From NCBI GenBank assembly GCA_020536535.1, contig JAHLWZ010000880.1, positions 1 to 61,840 of the forward strand: 61,840 bases of DNA, given 5' to 3'. The notes beneath the pieces were generated by a model. It did no database searches. It was not told the origin of the DNA and saw only the letters and a program-made list of their open reading frames with translations. The position numbers were made by a program, and so were the translations under genes. Numbering within the stretch: position 1 is the stretch's first letter; every line of letters begins with the position of its first letter. This stretch comes from Pelomyxa schiedti. Lineage: Eukaryota > Evosea > Pelobiontida > Pelomyxidae. Shown here piece by piece: positions 33,120 through 43,503 of the stretch.

Positions 33120-33206
33120 TCCAACGAATTTAAATTCTGTTACAACCAGCTTTTCCAGGAAAGACGGAAAAATTTTTCATTCCGAGGGTTTTGAATTCCT
33201 TTTCCA
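33120..33206. promoter_or_regulatory. Short bidirectional promoter region
   Basis: Only 87 bp lie between the ATG of the MINDY-like gene (-) and the ATG of the surface-protein gene (+). Both core promoters and 5' UTRs must lie here or overlap the neighbouring coding sequence. No TATA box is obvious. Confidence 0.5.
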
Positions 33207-34305
33207 ATGTTCAATTGTCTGTGTCCACTGGCTTTGTGCGTGGTGGCCTCGGCAGTTGCGGCGGGTGGAACTGACATGTCGTACTGCACATACGACGACT
33301 ACATGTCATGGAGTGTTGCCAACGGCAACCGACACATGATTACCAACCACCACGACAACTTCATCACTGTCACTGTGTGCGACTACTCCCTGGGCTCACT
33401 CGAGTTCACTGGTTCCTTGGACAACACGATGTGCAATTACTGGTCGACCAACCACAACGGGTGGAACCTGACAACGAGTGGAAAAAACGGATGTGTCAGG
33501 ACAGTCACAAAGGACTTCGATGCCGACGAGTACTACATACACTGTGCCACAGCCGCATCCAAGACTGAAAGTGGGTACCAGCTCAACACCGCAGTGAAGG
33601 AGCTTACTGATGTAATGTACTCTGGAACCAATATTGACGGTACAATAAGCACCGCCGTTCTCAATGGGGTATTCCATGATGTAAGTAAGTTCTTTCCTGT
33701 CTTTTTTTTATAATTATTATTAGATGCTGGTATATGAAGCATGGCTCATAATGAGAACATACAACGAGGATGGTGAACTTGACGCAACCTTCAGAGCAGG
33801 AACAAGTATATGTTGCCCTCTTCTCTCTCAGTTTTTTAAAAAAACTGAATTTGGCACACAATTAACAAACAATGAAAAGCAATCACGATTGAGGAGAACA
33901 TCACAACCACTGGTGGGACTCCTGGTGAAGACTGTGATTGCGTCACCGACATGTACATCTATGACTGGTCTGGAAACCTGTTGGGTTCATACCTTGACAT
34001 GGAGAGCCTCTCCATTTTCGCCACGAAATCACTTGTTGTGACCCCTCTGGAGAACAAGTTCAGGTAACTTCCTTCTTCCCCTTTTTGTCTTTTTCAGCAA
34101 ACAAAACAGTGCGTACCTTGATCCCAGCATCTTCCCAGACCCCAACGGGGAGGTTGTTCTGCTGGAGGCCACATGCCAGATCAACTGGGGATCAGCTGCA
34201 GGTTATGCTGACGTCGCTGTAGGTTTACCTGAACCTGATCCCAGTACAATGGTAACCCCAGGTGGAGCCTTGTGGCTTTTTTTAGTTTTGGTTGGAGCTG
34301 TGTAG
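33207..34305 (+). CDS. Secreted GPI-type surface protein lacking module B
   Basis: A close paralogue of the gene at 28289-29880 in the opposite orientation. Signal peptide MFNCLCPLALCVVASAVA, then module A almost identical (CTYDDYMSWSVANGNRH, GWNLTTSG, FDADEYYIHC, GVFHDV). The intron after ...DV is kept. The next exon starts MLVYEAWLIMRTYNEDGELD: the first three residues match the start of module B, and what follows matches the last 30 residues of B, so about 150 residues are missing in frame. Module C is intact (ITIEENITTTGGTPG, YDWSGNLLGSY, AYLDPSIFPDPNGEVV), and a hydrophobic C-terminus (GGALWLFLVLVGAV, stop at 34303-34305) fits a GPI signal. Splice sites are normal, so it may be functional. 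Confidence 0.8.
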
Positions 34306-36693
34306 TGTCAGAGAGCAAGTTCCAAGAATCATTGGGAAACTTAGTTTGGGACAGAGCCGGCCATTCACAGGAACAACCGGAGTGTTCATTCTAATGGCCT
34401 TTCCTTGGTTCCCCCACCGTTGTACCACAGAAAGATTGTAAATAGGAATCATATCTGGGTCAAAGGGCGGCTGTTTTTTTCCCTATCACTTTCCTGTAAA
34501 AAAAGCCATTTTTCCTGGGCTGTTTTAACAAGGAAAAAAAAACAAGGAAAGGGTGGCTGTTTTACCATTGGGGAAAAGCCATTGTTTTTTCACTGTTTTT
34601 AACAGGTTTGAGTCAGCAACATGTAGACAAGGTGGACAGTTGGTATTTCTAAGGGGAAAATTTTTTTGTATTGTTACAGTGCATTATCCTTGTGCAACCT
34701 TTCCTTTCTCTTTGATTACTTATCTCCAATTAGAGGAGAAGAAAGGTTGGTCTGAGCATCTTGGATGGCGTTAATGTTGGGAGAGTTTGTGTGCTGGTTA
34801 AGTGTGGGTTCTGTTTCTTGTTTCTTGTTTCTTGTTTCTTGTTGTGTGTTGTGTGTTGTGTGTTGTGTGTTGTGTGTTGTGTGTTGTGTGTTGTGTGTTG
34901 TGTGTTCTTCAGTGTGTTTGTGTCAGTGTTGGGCAAGTTTTTCTGAGGGTGTTGGTGTGGGTTTGTGTTGCCCTCAGTGCAGGCAAGGCGTTGGTGTTGG
35001 TGGTGTTGGCGTAGGTGTAGGCGTCGTCGGCGTCTTCGGCGTCGGCGTCGGCGTCGTAGGTGTATTACGTGGAGTCCGGTCAGCCCTGGTGGTGAGGGGC
35101 TGGCGTCGTTGTAGGCCTCAGTGGCACAGCTGATGGCGTGGGCGCCGGCGCTGTTGGGTAAACCTTCACCCCTTCACTCGGTATGTTGCTGCTGTTGTTC
35201 CCAACACCGCCGCTCGACGCCTACACATACGTGGGTGCCGACACCCACAGCGACACCAACAGCCTTTTCTGATCGTTTTCGAAAAAAACGGAGACTGGAC
35301 AAATCTGTTGCTGTAGGCAGAGTACTGTTGTTGTTGCTGCCCCTTTTTACTTCCCTATTGTTGTACTACACTGTTGTTTGTAACCGTGACTTTCCAGCCA
35401 GAACAAACACCCTTCGATTAATCACGCTCCTGTGCTGTTTTGATCGTCTAGCCACAAGGGGACACATTTTCCTTTCATGCCCACCACTTCCTGAAGTAAC
35501 AGCCGCCCTTTGATCCAGATATGCCTAATAACAAAAATAATTCTTCCTGATAGACACTATCACACACAACTCAAATGGGAACGAGAGTCTTATCAGTAGG
35601 CATCCCTCTAGATATGCTGTAGGGTGATCCATGGTAATTGAGGGCATTGTTGCATTGTTGCTTTGTTGGAACAAAGTTGTTCATAACTGGATCATGGGGT
35701 GGAGGTTTTGGGGCAAAGGTGTTTCTTATCTATAACACTGACACCTTCACCCTTTTTGGGATTGGAGGTGAGGCAATACGGAGGTGGTGTGGTGAGGTGA
35801 CTTCATGTTGCTGTAGTTCAATCCCTTACTGTTGGTGCCTCCAGTGGGGCAGCATGTTCTGTGATGGCTGCCTTGGGGGGGCTACAACAGAGTGTTGGTG
35901 TTGTCCCCTTTAGCTAACAAAGAACAGCAGCACCTGCTTCCTCTCAACCAAAATCAATTCGGCCACCAGAACCTAAAAAACCTAGGCTGCAACAGAAGCT
36001 GACTGTGAGATGGTCTTCTCCTGGGAAGGTTGTATGCACAACTCCTGCACTGATCTGACCGTTCTCTGACAGGGAAGCTTCCTAGTCTTCACACACTAGT
36101 ACTTTGAGTGGCTGTTTTTACAGGCCAACCCTGTGATCCAGATATGAGATCACATGGCATGATCCAATAACCCAAAAAATTAACAATGTAGTCCCAATGG
36201 TAAGTGGAAAAAACCCATCAGCTATTCTCAGGTTGAAATGTGAAAGTAAGCACAGGGGAAAAAACAAACTGGAAAAACGAAATAAAACAGAAGCCAGACG
36301 AACGCACCACACCCAGCGCACCAGTCGCCGCACTTCCTCACGTGTAGTCGCCTCGACTCTCACCTGCCCTCGCACCATTGATCCAGCTGTATCGCCACCC
36401 AAAAAAAAGGGCCCATATGAGCTTCAGCTTGCTGAAGAACCCCTTTTTTCAAGCATATTCTTGTAGTTCTGAGCCAAGTACATTTCTTTGTTTATTTTTC
36501 CTTCGCGTACCTTTTTTTTATGGTGTGCAACACAGTTCAGCATACATACGATAGCACGAGAGTCTTTCATTGTTTGCCCTGCCCTCAGTGGCGTAGAAAG
36601 GGTTTTGTACTGCCTACGTTATTGTGCGTGCTCGCGTGCACTGTATGGCCCAAAAAACAAAACAACCTCGTTGTATGGTTTATTCCCCATTTT
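34306..36693. other. 2.4-kb gene-poor stretch between surface-protein genes
   Basis: Low-complexity G/T-rich and T-rich sequence, including the 7-bp repeat array at 34814-34904 and a GGCGTC-rich run near 35010-35060. Open frames are repetitive and lack domains. A missing 5' exon (signal peptide and module A) of the gene beginning at 36694 was sought here and not found. Confidence 0.4.
34814..34904 (+). repeat. 7-bp minisatellite in two types
   Basis: Four copies of TTTCTTG are followed directly by about nine copies of TTGTGTG. Both arrays keep the same 7-bp period and phase, so one probably arose from the other by point change and expansion. Confidence 0.85.
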
Positions 36694-39186
36694 AGACTGT
36701 TCTTCTCCGCTGTGTGAATGGTGTATTTTCACCAGAGTATAGTGTTGGAGTCAGTGGTTCAGCTGGATCCCTGAATGAGGGTTACTTTGCAGGAATAATT
36801 GCAGCCATGAAGGAGCCATTTTATATCACCTCAATCAACCCAGTTCTCGTTGTATTTCCAACTGACTGTGTGAATTCTGCTCTTGGTCTTGTCACAAACA
36901 TTAATATCGACTCAAACTCTTCTATTGCATGGACGACTTCCTTGATAATCATATCTCCAGTATCCTGCTCTGGCAATGTCTCAGGCACATATGGAATTGA
37001 ATTTTTTGTTGGGTGTATCAAAACTGACCCTAACTGTGAGGATTATATTCAAAACTACTTCACCTCCTTCATTGGCTATGTGGATCTCTATTTTCCTCAC
37101 GAGACGGCACAAACAGAAGAGGTTGAATCTCTTCTCATAGCGCGGATATATGATGCAGATGGAAGTTTCGACACATCTTTTCAGGCAGGACAAAGTGTGT
37201 AGTTGGTACCAAAACTTAAAGAACCAAACAAAACAAAAGCTGTAATTGTGGAAGATATTATAAGCACCAATGGAGGCACTCCAGAAAGTAATTGTACCTG
37301 TACCACCGAGATGTTTGTATATGCTTGGTCTGGCACTCTACTTGGGAACTACAGCCTTGATACTGATGAACTTTTCAACTTAACACCACTTCTTGTTTCC
37401 CCACTTGAGAACAAATTCAGGTTCGTTCTCGATTTTTCTCTGTGTGTCTTAACAACTGGACAGTATTTATTTGGACCCAAGTGCATTTCCGGCTCTAAAT
37501 GGGGAGTTAGTGCAAATCAGTACTAGGTGTGGCATCAACTGGGGAAAGGACCTGACAGGTATTTCTGGCACACAGAAGAATTCACTTGAAACTAACCCTC
37601 AGCTGTGTTCTTCTGCCACTACTGCCAACTGCACATATGAAGAATACGGCAACAACAATCATCATGTTACCATACACCTGCACAACAACATGGTCACCGT
37701 CACTGTTGAGGGCTATGGGCTGGGATCACTGGAGTTTCATGAGGGGCAGAACGGTACAATGTGTGAGTACTCTACTGACAACAGCAATGGCTGGGTTATG
37801 ACTTCATCTGAGACAAATGACTGTGCACTGACTGTGACAAGGGACTTCGATGCGGACTCTTTCATCACAAATTGTGCGGAAATTGTCCGCACTACAAATG
37901 GAGACTATGAGATGCACTCAACAGTGGAAGAGCACTCCATCCCACTGTATTCTGGTGCAGTTTTTGGTACAATCCTCACAGTGGTCGTTAATGCCTTCTT
38001 CTACAATGTGTGTATCCTCTCATTTTCTGAGTGACCTTCTCATTTCCTCACACTCTCAAATATTATAGGAGATGCTACTTCCTTCTTCTACAGAGAGCGA
38101 ATATATTGAAATCACTCTCTATCAACCACCTGAATATAGTGTGAGTGTTAGTGGGGCCGTTGGAACCATAGGTGAAAACGACTATTCCAACTTTGTGGCC
38201 ATGATAAGTGCTCCATTCTGCATCACATCAGTAAATCCCATTCCAGTTGCCATACCAAACAACACTCTGGGTGCTGTTGTTTTAGTTACATCAATTACAA
38301 GCACTCTTCACTCTGTGTCACGAGTAATGCTACTAGTCATGATCTACCCAGAAGAAAACTGCAAAATCTCAGGCGAATTTGTCTTTGAGTTGTTTGTTGA
38401 ATGTCTCACTGAGGACCCCACCTGTGATGATGACGTTCTTCAGGATTTTCAATCCTTCTCAGCAGGCTGTGTCATTGCAGTACCGGACTGTAAGAACTGG
38501 GAGTGGAACACCGCTCTCAGCATTAGACCTTATGATGAGGATGAAAACTTCACTATGTCTTTTCGACCAGGGGAGAGTGTGTTCTTTTCCTGCCTTCTTT
38601 TTCCGTTTTTTAGGTTTTCCAAATAGCCCTCATAATTGATGAAAACATTACCACTTACGGGACCGTTCCTGAGTATGCTTGTGACTGCACAACTGAGTTA
38701 TACTTGTATAACTGGTCCGGCGATTTTATTGCGCGTTACAACGTCCAAACAGATGCGCATCTTTTTCATACAACCTCTCTCATTCTGTCACAGCTTGAGA
38801 ATAAATTCAGGTCCGTGTATCGCAGCACCTATTTTTGTACTTATAATTGAAACAGTGTTTACCTGGACCCAAGCATCTTTGCTGATAAAACCCATGGAGA
38901 GGTGGTTCAAATAAATGCCACCTGTGTCATCAACTGGGGAATGGGCCAGTCACAGTCTGTCCATGGTGTTGCCATGGTTGCAGTTGGGTCTGTGGATGAT
39001 AGCAGCATTCATGACGACGGCCAGGACAATGCATTGGTGATTGGAGTTTCTGTGGGTGCGGGGGTGGTTGGTGTACTGATTGTGGCTGCCTCAATTGTGG
39101 TTCTGGTTGTGTTAATTAAGCATGCAAAGGGTAAAAGACAGGCACGTGCGAAAACACCAGTCTTCGCTATCGATTTCCCACTTTGA
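36694..39186 (+). CDS. Surface protein with tandem B-C and A-B-C units and a C-terminal membrane helix
   Basis: The first recognisable exon follows CCATTTTAG. It fuses the very end of a module A (TVL...VNGVF) to module B (SPEYSVGVSGSAG, FYITSINPVLV, EFFVGCIKTDPNC). Module C (AVIVEDIISTNGGTPE, YAWSGTLLGNY, YLDPSAFP) runs without a break into a second, complete unit: A (NCTYEEYGNNN, GLGSLEF, TRDFDADSF, NAFFYNV), B (PEYSVSVSG, PFCITSVNPIPV, CLTEDPTC) and C (IIDENITTYGTVPE, YNWSGDFIARY, YLDPSIFADK). Unlike its relatives it ends in a true membrane helix (VVGVLIVAASIVVLVVLI) with a basic tail KHAKGKRQARAK, stop at 39186. No start codon or signal peptide was found; the 5' part is missing or lies in an unrecognised exon. 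Confidence 0.7.
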
Positions 39187-39296
39187 TAAACTTGTAGTTA
39201 ATACTCTTTCCCAAACCAAATTTGGCCATTGAAAAGTCTGTAAGACTGCAAAGGGTGTGTGACAGGCAGTTTGGGCTCCAGGGTCAAAAATCTTGC

Positions 39297-40430
39297 TTAG
39301 TTGTGTAACTGTAAATTAGGGTCTGAGAATCGAGCAAGCACAACACCAGTATAGGTATCACACAGGTCAAGTGTGATACCCTTGCCCCTGGGGTTCTGTG
39401 GTGTACTGGTGCAACTTGTTGCTGTTGTTGGAACAGGCACTGGAACGATTCCACAGTTTGGGATTGAGTTCCCTGGAAAACCCCTCACTGGGTGATGGAC
39501 ACAGCAGGGATTGTTCAAGTCTGATGAGCGGAACACATTCATTACAGTGTGCCTTTCTTGGATGCAGAACAGGTGGTGTGGCCAAACAGTTCCAAGAACG
39601 GAAGTGTTCCGGAAGGTATGTACAGTTTTCTTGGTCTTGGTGTTGAAGACATGCCCTTCATGTATTCCACGAATGACGTCTCCAGAACTGTGCAGTGTAT
39701 GCAGTGTGTTTCCTATCCAGATTGAACCGCAAGGCCTACGCGGGATCCCCAGAACCTCATCAATAACAGCCCCGGTTTTCCAGTTATTGAATGATGTCTC
39801 CAAATTAACAACTGTGACCTGAGTTGTTGTTGCTGTTGTGGAGTGGCGGTAATTCCACAGAGTGGCCTTGTCAACATCCAGAGGTGACAGATCCCCACCA
39901 AAAGACTGCTCTATCACTCTCGCATTGTGTGGATCCAGCCTGACTGTAACCCCGTCATGATCTCGTGGCAAACACCTATCTTCCAGCTTCCACAGAACCA
40001 AGTCATTGCCAGAGTAAACAGCCAGCCACTTTGAGTTCACGCCAACAAACCCAACCTTCTCATACGAATGGGGCACCAGAGTCCTCACTGCCTTCCCACT
40101 CCTGTCAACCACAAACAGGGCCTGCACAGTGTGGTCATCGTAGCCATTCACCAGGAATGTGTTGTTGTCACCAAAAGCGGCCCAAATGCATGTCACAAAC
40201 TCGGGATCACACTCAAATGTGCCGCACTCAACAACACCAAGTGTCGGTGACACACACACCCACACGTGGATTCGCACCAGCCTCCACCCTTCTCTGCCTC
40301 CTGCCTCGATTGTGAACACCCTCGTTGATTCGGAAGACAGCACCCAGTTTTTCCCCCACTCTGTCAACAGGGACGACATTGACACCAAGTGACAAATGGG
40401 CGGTGCAACCAGCGATGACGGCGCCGTCAT
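39297..40430 (-). CDS. Beta-propeller-like protein, unknown role
   Basis: A single exon of 377 residues from MTAPSSLVAPPICHLV to DPNLQLHN. The composition is beta-rich, with repeated blade-like patterns ending in hydrophobic strand pairs: NKWVLSS-type starts, FLVNGYDDHTVQALFVVD, VGVNSKWLAVYSGNDLVLWK, NTLHTLHSSGDVIRG and GTVWPHHLFCIQERHTV. This suggests a WD40-like propeller with weak motifs. It has no signal peptide or membrane segment. It is convergent with the surface-protein gene (110 bp gap). Function unknown. Confidence 0.65.
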   Translation of the reverse strand: MTAPSSLVAPPICHLVSMSSLLTEWGKNWVLSSESTRVFTIEAGGREGWRLVRIHVWVCVSPTLGVVECGTFECDPEFVTCIWAAFGDNNTFLVNGYDDHTVQALFVVDRSGKAVRTLVPHSYEKVGFVGVNSKWLAVYSGNDLVLWKLEDRCLPRDHDGVTVRLDPHNARVIEQSFGGDLSPLDVDKATLWNYRHSTTATTTQVTVVNLETSFNNWKTGAVIDEVLGIPRRPCGSIWIGNTLHTLHSSGDVIRGIHEGHVFNTKTKKTVHTFRNTSVLGTVWPHHLFCIQERHTVMNVFRSSDLNNPCCVHHPVRGFPGNSIPNCGIVPVPVPTTATSCTSTPQNPRGKGITLDLCDTYTGVVLARFSDPNLQLHN

Positions 40431-40955
40431 TTGGCCGCCACATTCCCTGTGACTAGTGTCATGAAATGCAATTAAATTAAATTAGAAAACCGGCGGGCCG
40501 AGTTGTTTGCACGGTTGAATGACAAGTGAGAACATGCTACTGCAACGAATTGGTCCTTGGCTCGAAGCACACTACGCACTTGCGACATTGGTTCGTGGAA
40601 TTGTTTTTTCCGTTGTGGGAGAACCTCAGGAGAGGTTCATGGGTAGAGTAGGAGGGAACGAATGGCCACGTAATGTTGCACAGTCCGGGTGGTGGGAGAA
40701 CCTATTTTTGGGCAGAGATCTCATTAACAGCAGAAATAGCAGAAGACACAATCACAAAAAGATCGCATTGTTTTCGGCCAACGATGAGGGCACAACAAGA
40801 GGCTGGCGGGTTTCGTCGTACCGGTTGCACTGTCGGGGCCAGCAGTGCTAGTGGTATGTTCCTTTTTGCGTTGTATTGTTTTATGTGGCTCCACACTAAC
40901 TGGGGGAAAAATCTTAAAAGGGTACGGGCACAGCGCTAGCGACGGAACGGCGTTC
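40431..40955. other. Divergent intergenic region
   Basis: Between the beta-propeller-like gene (-) and the zinc-ribbon gene (+). A plus-strand frame at 40519-40851 is open but shows no domain and no clear splice link, so it is not called. Confidence 0.3.
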
Positions 40956-41557
40956 ATGGCCAAGGGCGACGGCCGAAACGCATCCATGACGCCTACAACT
41001 ACGTCAAAGACAATCAAGCCGCACACGACAACAACCACATCCAGTCACCACGAGGACAGCCACCACGATACTCATCATGATAGTCATCACGACAGTCACG
41101 AGAGTCATCACGAGAGCCACCATGACGACAAGCCCAAGAAGGACAAGAGCAAAAAGTATGAGTTGTTTCATTTTTTAAAAAAATAAAATAGGGCATACTC
41201 AACACTAAATTTATATGAATTGTATTATTACCTTGTATGCACACACAACAAATCAACGCGCCCCTTGATTCCATAATCTCAACACTCAATAGGGATGATA
41301 TTACCATCACCATACCCAACCCCATCACAAAAATCAAGAAGGCCACAAAGTCAGTTGAAAAGAAGATGCACAAAGACAAGAAAGACAAGCCCGCTAAATC
41401 CGGCACCAGCGCGGGCGGGTTCTGCGCCACTTGTGGGAACGGAATGGAGCCCGGCGCCAGATTCTGCCCCTCGTGCGGATCTGAACGCTGCAAGGCGTGC
41501 AACACTCCCCTGCCCACAAAGGTGGCATTTTGCCCTTCATGTGGCGGAAAGATCTAG
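40956..41557 (+). CDS. Double zinc-ribbon protein with His/Asp/Ser-rich N-terminus
   Basis: Two exons. Exon 1 (40956-41155) starts MAKGDGRNASMTP and continues into a run of SHHDTHHDSHHDSHESHH-type repeats, then Lys-rich DKPKKDKSKK. It ends at AAAAAG/gtatga. Exon 2 begins after CACTCAATAG (41291) and holds DDITITIPNPITKIKK, a Lys-rich stretch, then two zinc ribbons: CATCGNGMEPGARFCPSC and CKACNTPLPTKVAFCPSC, stop at 41557. The histidine-rich part could bind metal. The zinc ribbons resemble those of many adaptor proteins. No specific family. Confidence 0.75.
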
Positions 41558-41719
41558 ATCAGATTTACCCAGGCTCCAAAATTAAGGTGGGTGATTGATG
41601 CCCACGAGATATTTCAAGTGTAAAACATTGTCAGTTTAGTTTCCTGTTACAAGTACATTTTCTTTTGTTTCTATTTTGGGTTTTGTGGTGTGTGGTTATT
41701 TGGCTGTGGGCCTGGCTGA

Positions 41720-43114
41720 TCATATGGATGTATCTGGTTTTACTAGTACTGTTACAGTGCTTGCACCAATAGGAGGCACAACTGAAGATGTTCCCAAAAC
41801 TGCTGTGGTACCTCCTCTACTATCAAGAAGTAAAACATACTTGTCATCTTGGAGGATGTTGGGCCCACAACAGCACTGGCAAATATGGTTCCTCTGGAAT
41901 GCTGCTTGTATTGCTTTGAGGAGTGACATGTCATAGGCATAGAAAATGCTGTTGTAGAATCCAAACAGGGGTGCTGTGAGTGCATGCATGAATACAAGCA
42001 TGGGTATCTTATGAATTGGTTGGACATTAGAGGGCAATGAACCTAAGGCCGGGGCAACATACTTCTTCATTAGGATGCATCCAGTTCTATTGCATGAAAA
42101 AAAAAGTTAGAAGAGGGATGAATGCAATAAGAAAAAACCTGAATACGATCCAGGACGGGACAGGCCCAAACTACAAAGAAGACAATTGGGTAAACCAGCA
42201 GTTGTCTCATGATTATTTGAAATTGGGTTGGGCTGCTGCCACATGAAAGGGTCTGTTTGAAGCTGTGCCCACTAATTTTGTAGGCAGAGTAAAACGCTAC
42301 ACTATAAATCACTAGTTGTCCCAGTGTAATGACTAAAAGAGGTATGTAGAATGAAATAAATCTCCACCTATTTCCCCAAGCTCCAGCAGATTCTATCCAA
42401 CACCTTCTTATCCAGATGAGATTTTTGGTAAAAATAATATGGGCAACCAAACCCCTGCAGGGCCATAGTCACTATCCAGAAAATAGATAAAGGAGAGGGA
42501 AATGTGATAAGAGAACAGAAAGCCGAGATTAATGACTTACTTTGTAGTCCAGGGGAGATAAGTTAGTACACCGGCAAGACAAAAAGATGGAAGTAAGAGG
42601 AAAACTTCAAACTTGATGGTGAATTTCTTCTTCAATGCCAACCCCCAAAGTAATATAATTGCCACGTTTGTTGTGCAAATTACTTCGCACTAATATCCAG
42701 AACTCAGTCTTGCCCATTAGTGAATTATTCAAAAATACATTACCATTTGAAAAAACTGCATAATCACACCCTGGGCTATACACAGTGGTGTCTCAACAGG
42801 GTTAATCCCAATCCCTACCTACAAGTAAGCTACACTGTATGGAGTGGTACCAGACAAAGAGGGAAAAAAAAACAGAAAGGAGGCACCAGTAATTTCAGAT
42901 GTCATACAGAATACATACCCAGAGACATCAAATTTGTAATTGCAACGCACATGGAACTAGCCACCAGAAACAGCAATGCCCTGGAAGCGACGCTCTTCCA
43001 GTCCCTCAGTGCAATTGCCACAGCCATCACCAGCGACGTGGACCCCAACGACACGCACGACGTTATCATCCTCACCAACAGAATCATGTCCTGACTCTCG
43101 TCGGAAAGCACCAT
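41720..43114 (-). CDS. G-protein-coupled receptor of the Dictyostelium cAMP-receptor type
   Basis: Six or more exons encode seven helices. Helices 1-2: LLVRMITSCVSLGSTSLVM and ALLFLVASSMCVAITNLMS. Next exon: GIGINPVETPLCIAQGVIMQ, with the conserved C..Q before helix 3. Helix 3: CEVICTTNVAIILLWGLAL. Helix 4: FLLLPSFCLAGVLTYLP. The diagnostic loop is reconstructed across an intron (GTTTG/gttgcc...AAGAAG/GTGTTGG) as SDYGPAGVWCWI, then WRFISFYIPLLVITLGQLV (helix 5), RQLLVYPIVFFVVWACPVL (helix 6) and MHALTAPLFGFYNSIFY (helix 7). YGPAGVWCWI and WRF..FY.PL are hallmarks of class E cAMP receptors and cAR-like proteins. A Ser/Thr/Val-rich tail ends at 41720. Ligand unknown. Confidence 0.85.
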
Positions 43115-43503
43115 CCCGCGGGATTGTGACCACGAAAAGAAGAAGAAGAAACAAAAAAAAACCGCAACGGTTCAGGCCCTGAAACGTTCCCTCGTGAAAC
43201 GGCGAAAAAGAAATCAAAGAAAATGTATGATGAAACAGAAGGAAAGAGATTTGTGCCGTGTGACGGCACAAAGAAATAAGAAAAAGCAGTGGCACCGCAA
43301 CTACTTTGTGGTGGAAAAAAAAACAAATTTTACAAAATTGTCAGGGTTTGGCTTGCTGGGGTTTGTGGTGGGTTGTGGTTTCTTATGTGCAGCCACTCTC
43401 TTTCTACCACTGTTTGGAGGTATGTATATGTAACAGGGTTCACGCACCCACACAAAGTGTGTGAGGTGAGTGTTGTGCTAGGGGCTTGTTGATGCGGAAT
43501 TTC
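43115..43503. other. Intergenic stretch
   Basis: Between the start of the GPCR gene and the stop of the Rab gene, both on the minus strand. A/T-rich with no convincing frame. Confidence 0.35.

Noticed and set aside
34405-35513. Long low-complexity plus-strand frames
   Set aside because: They translate simple repeats (Val/Cys/Leu runs) and show no domain.
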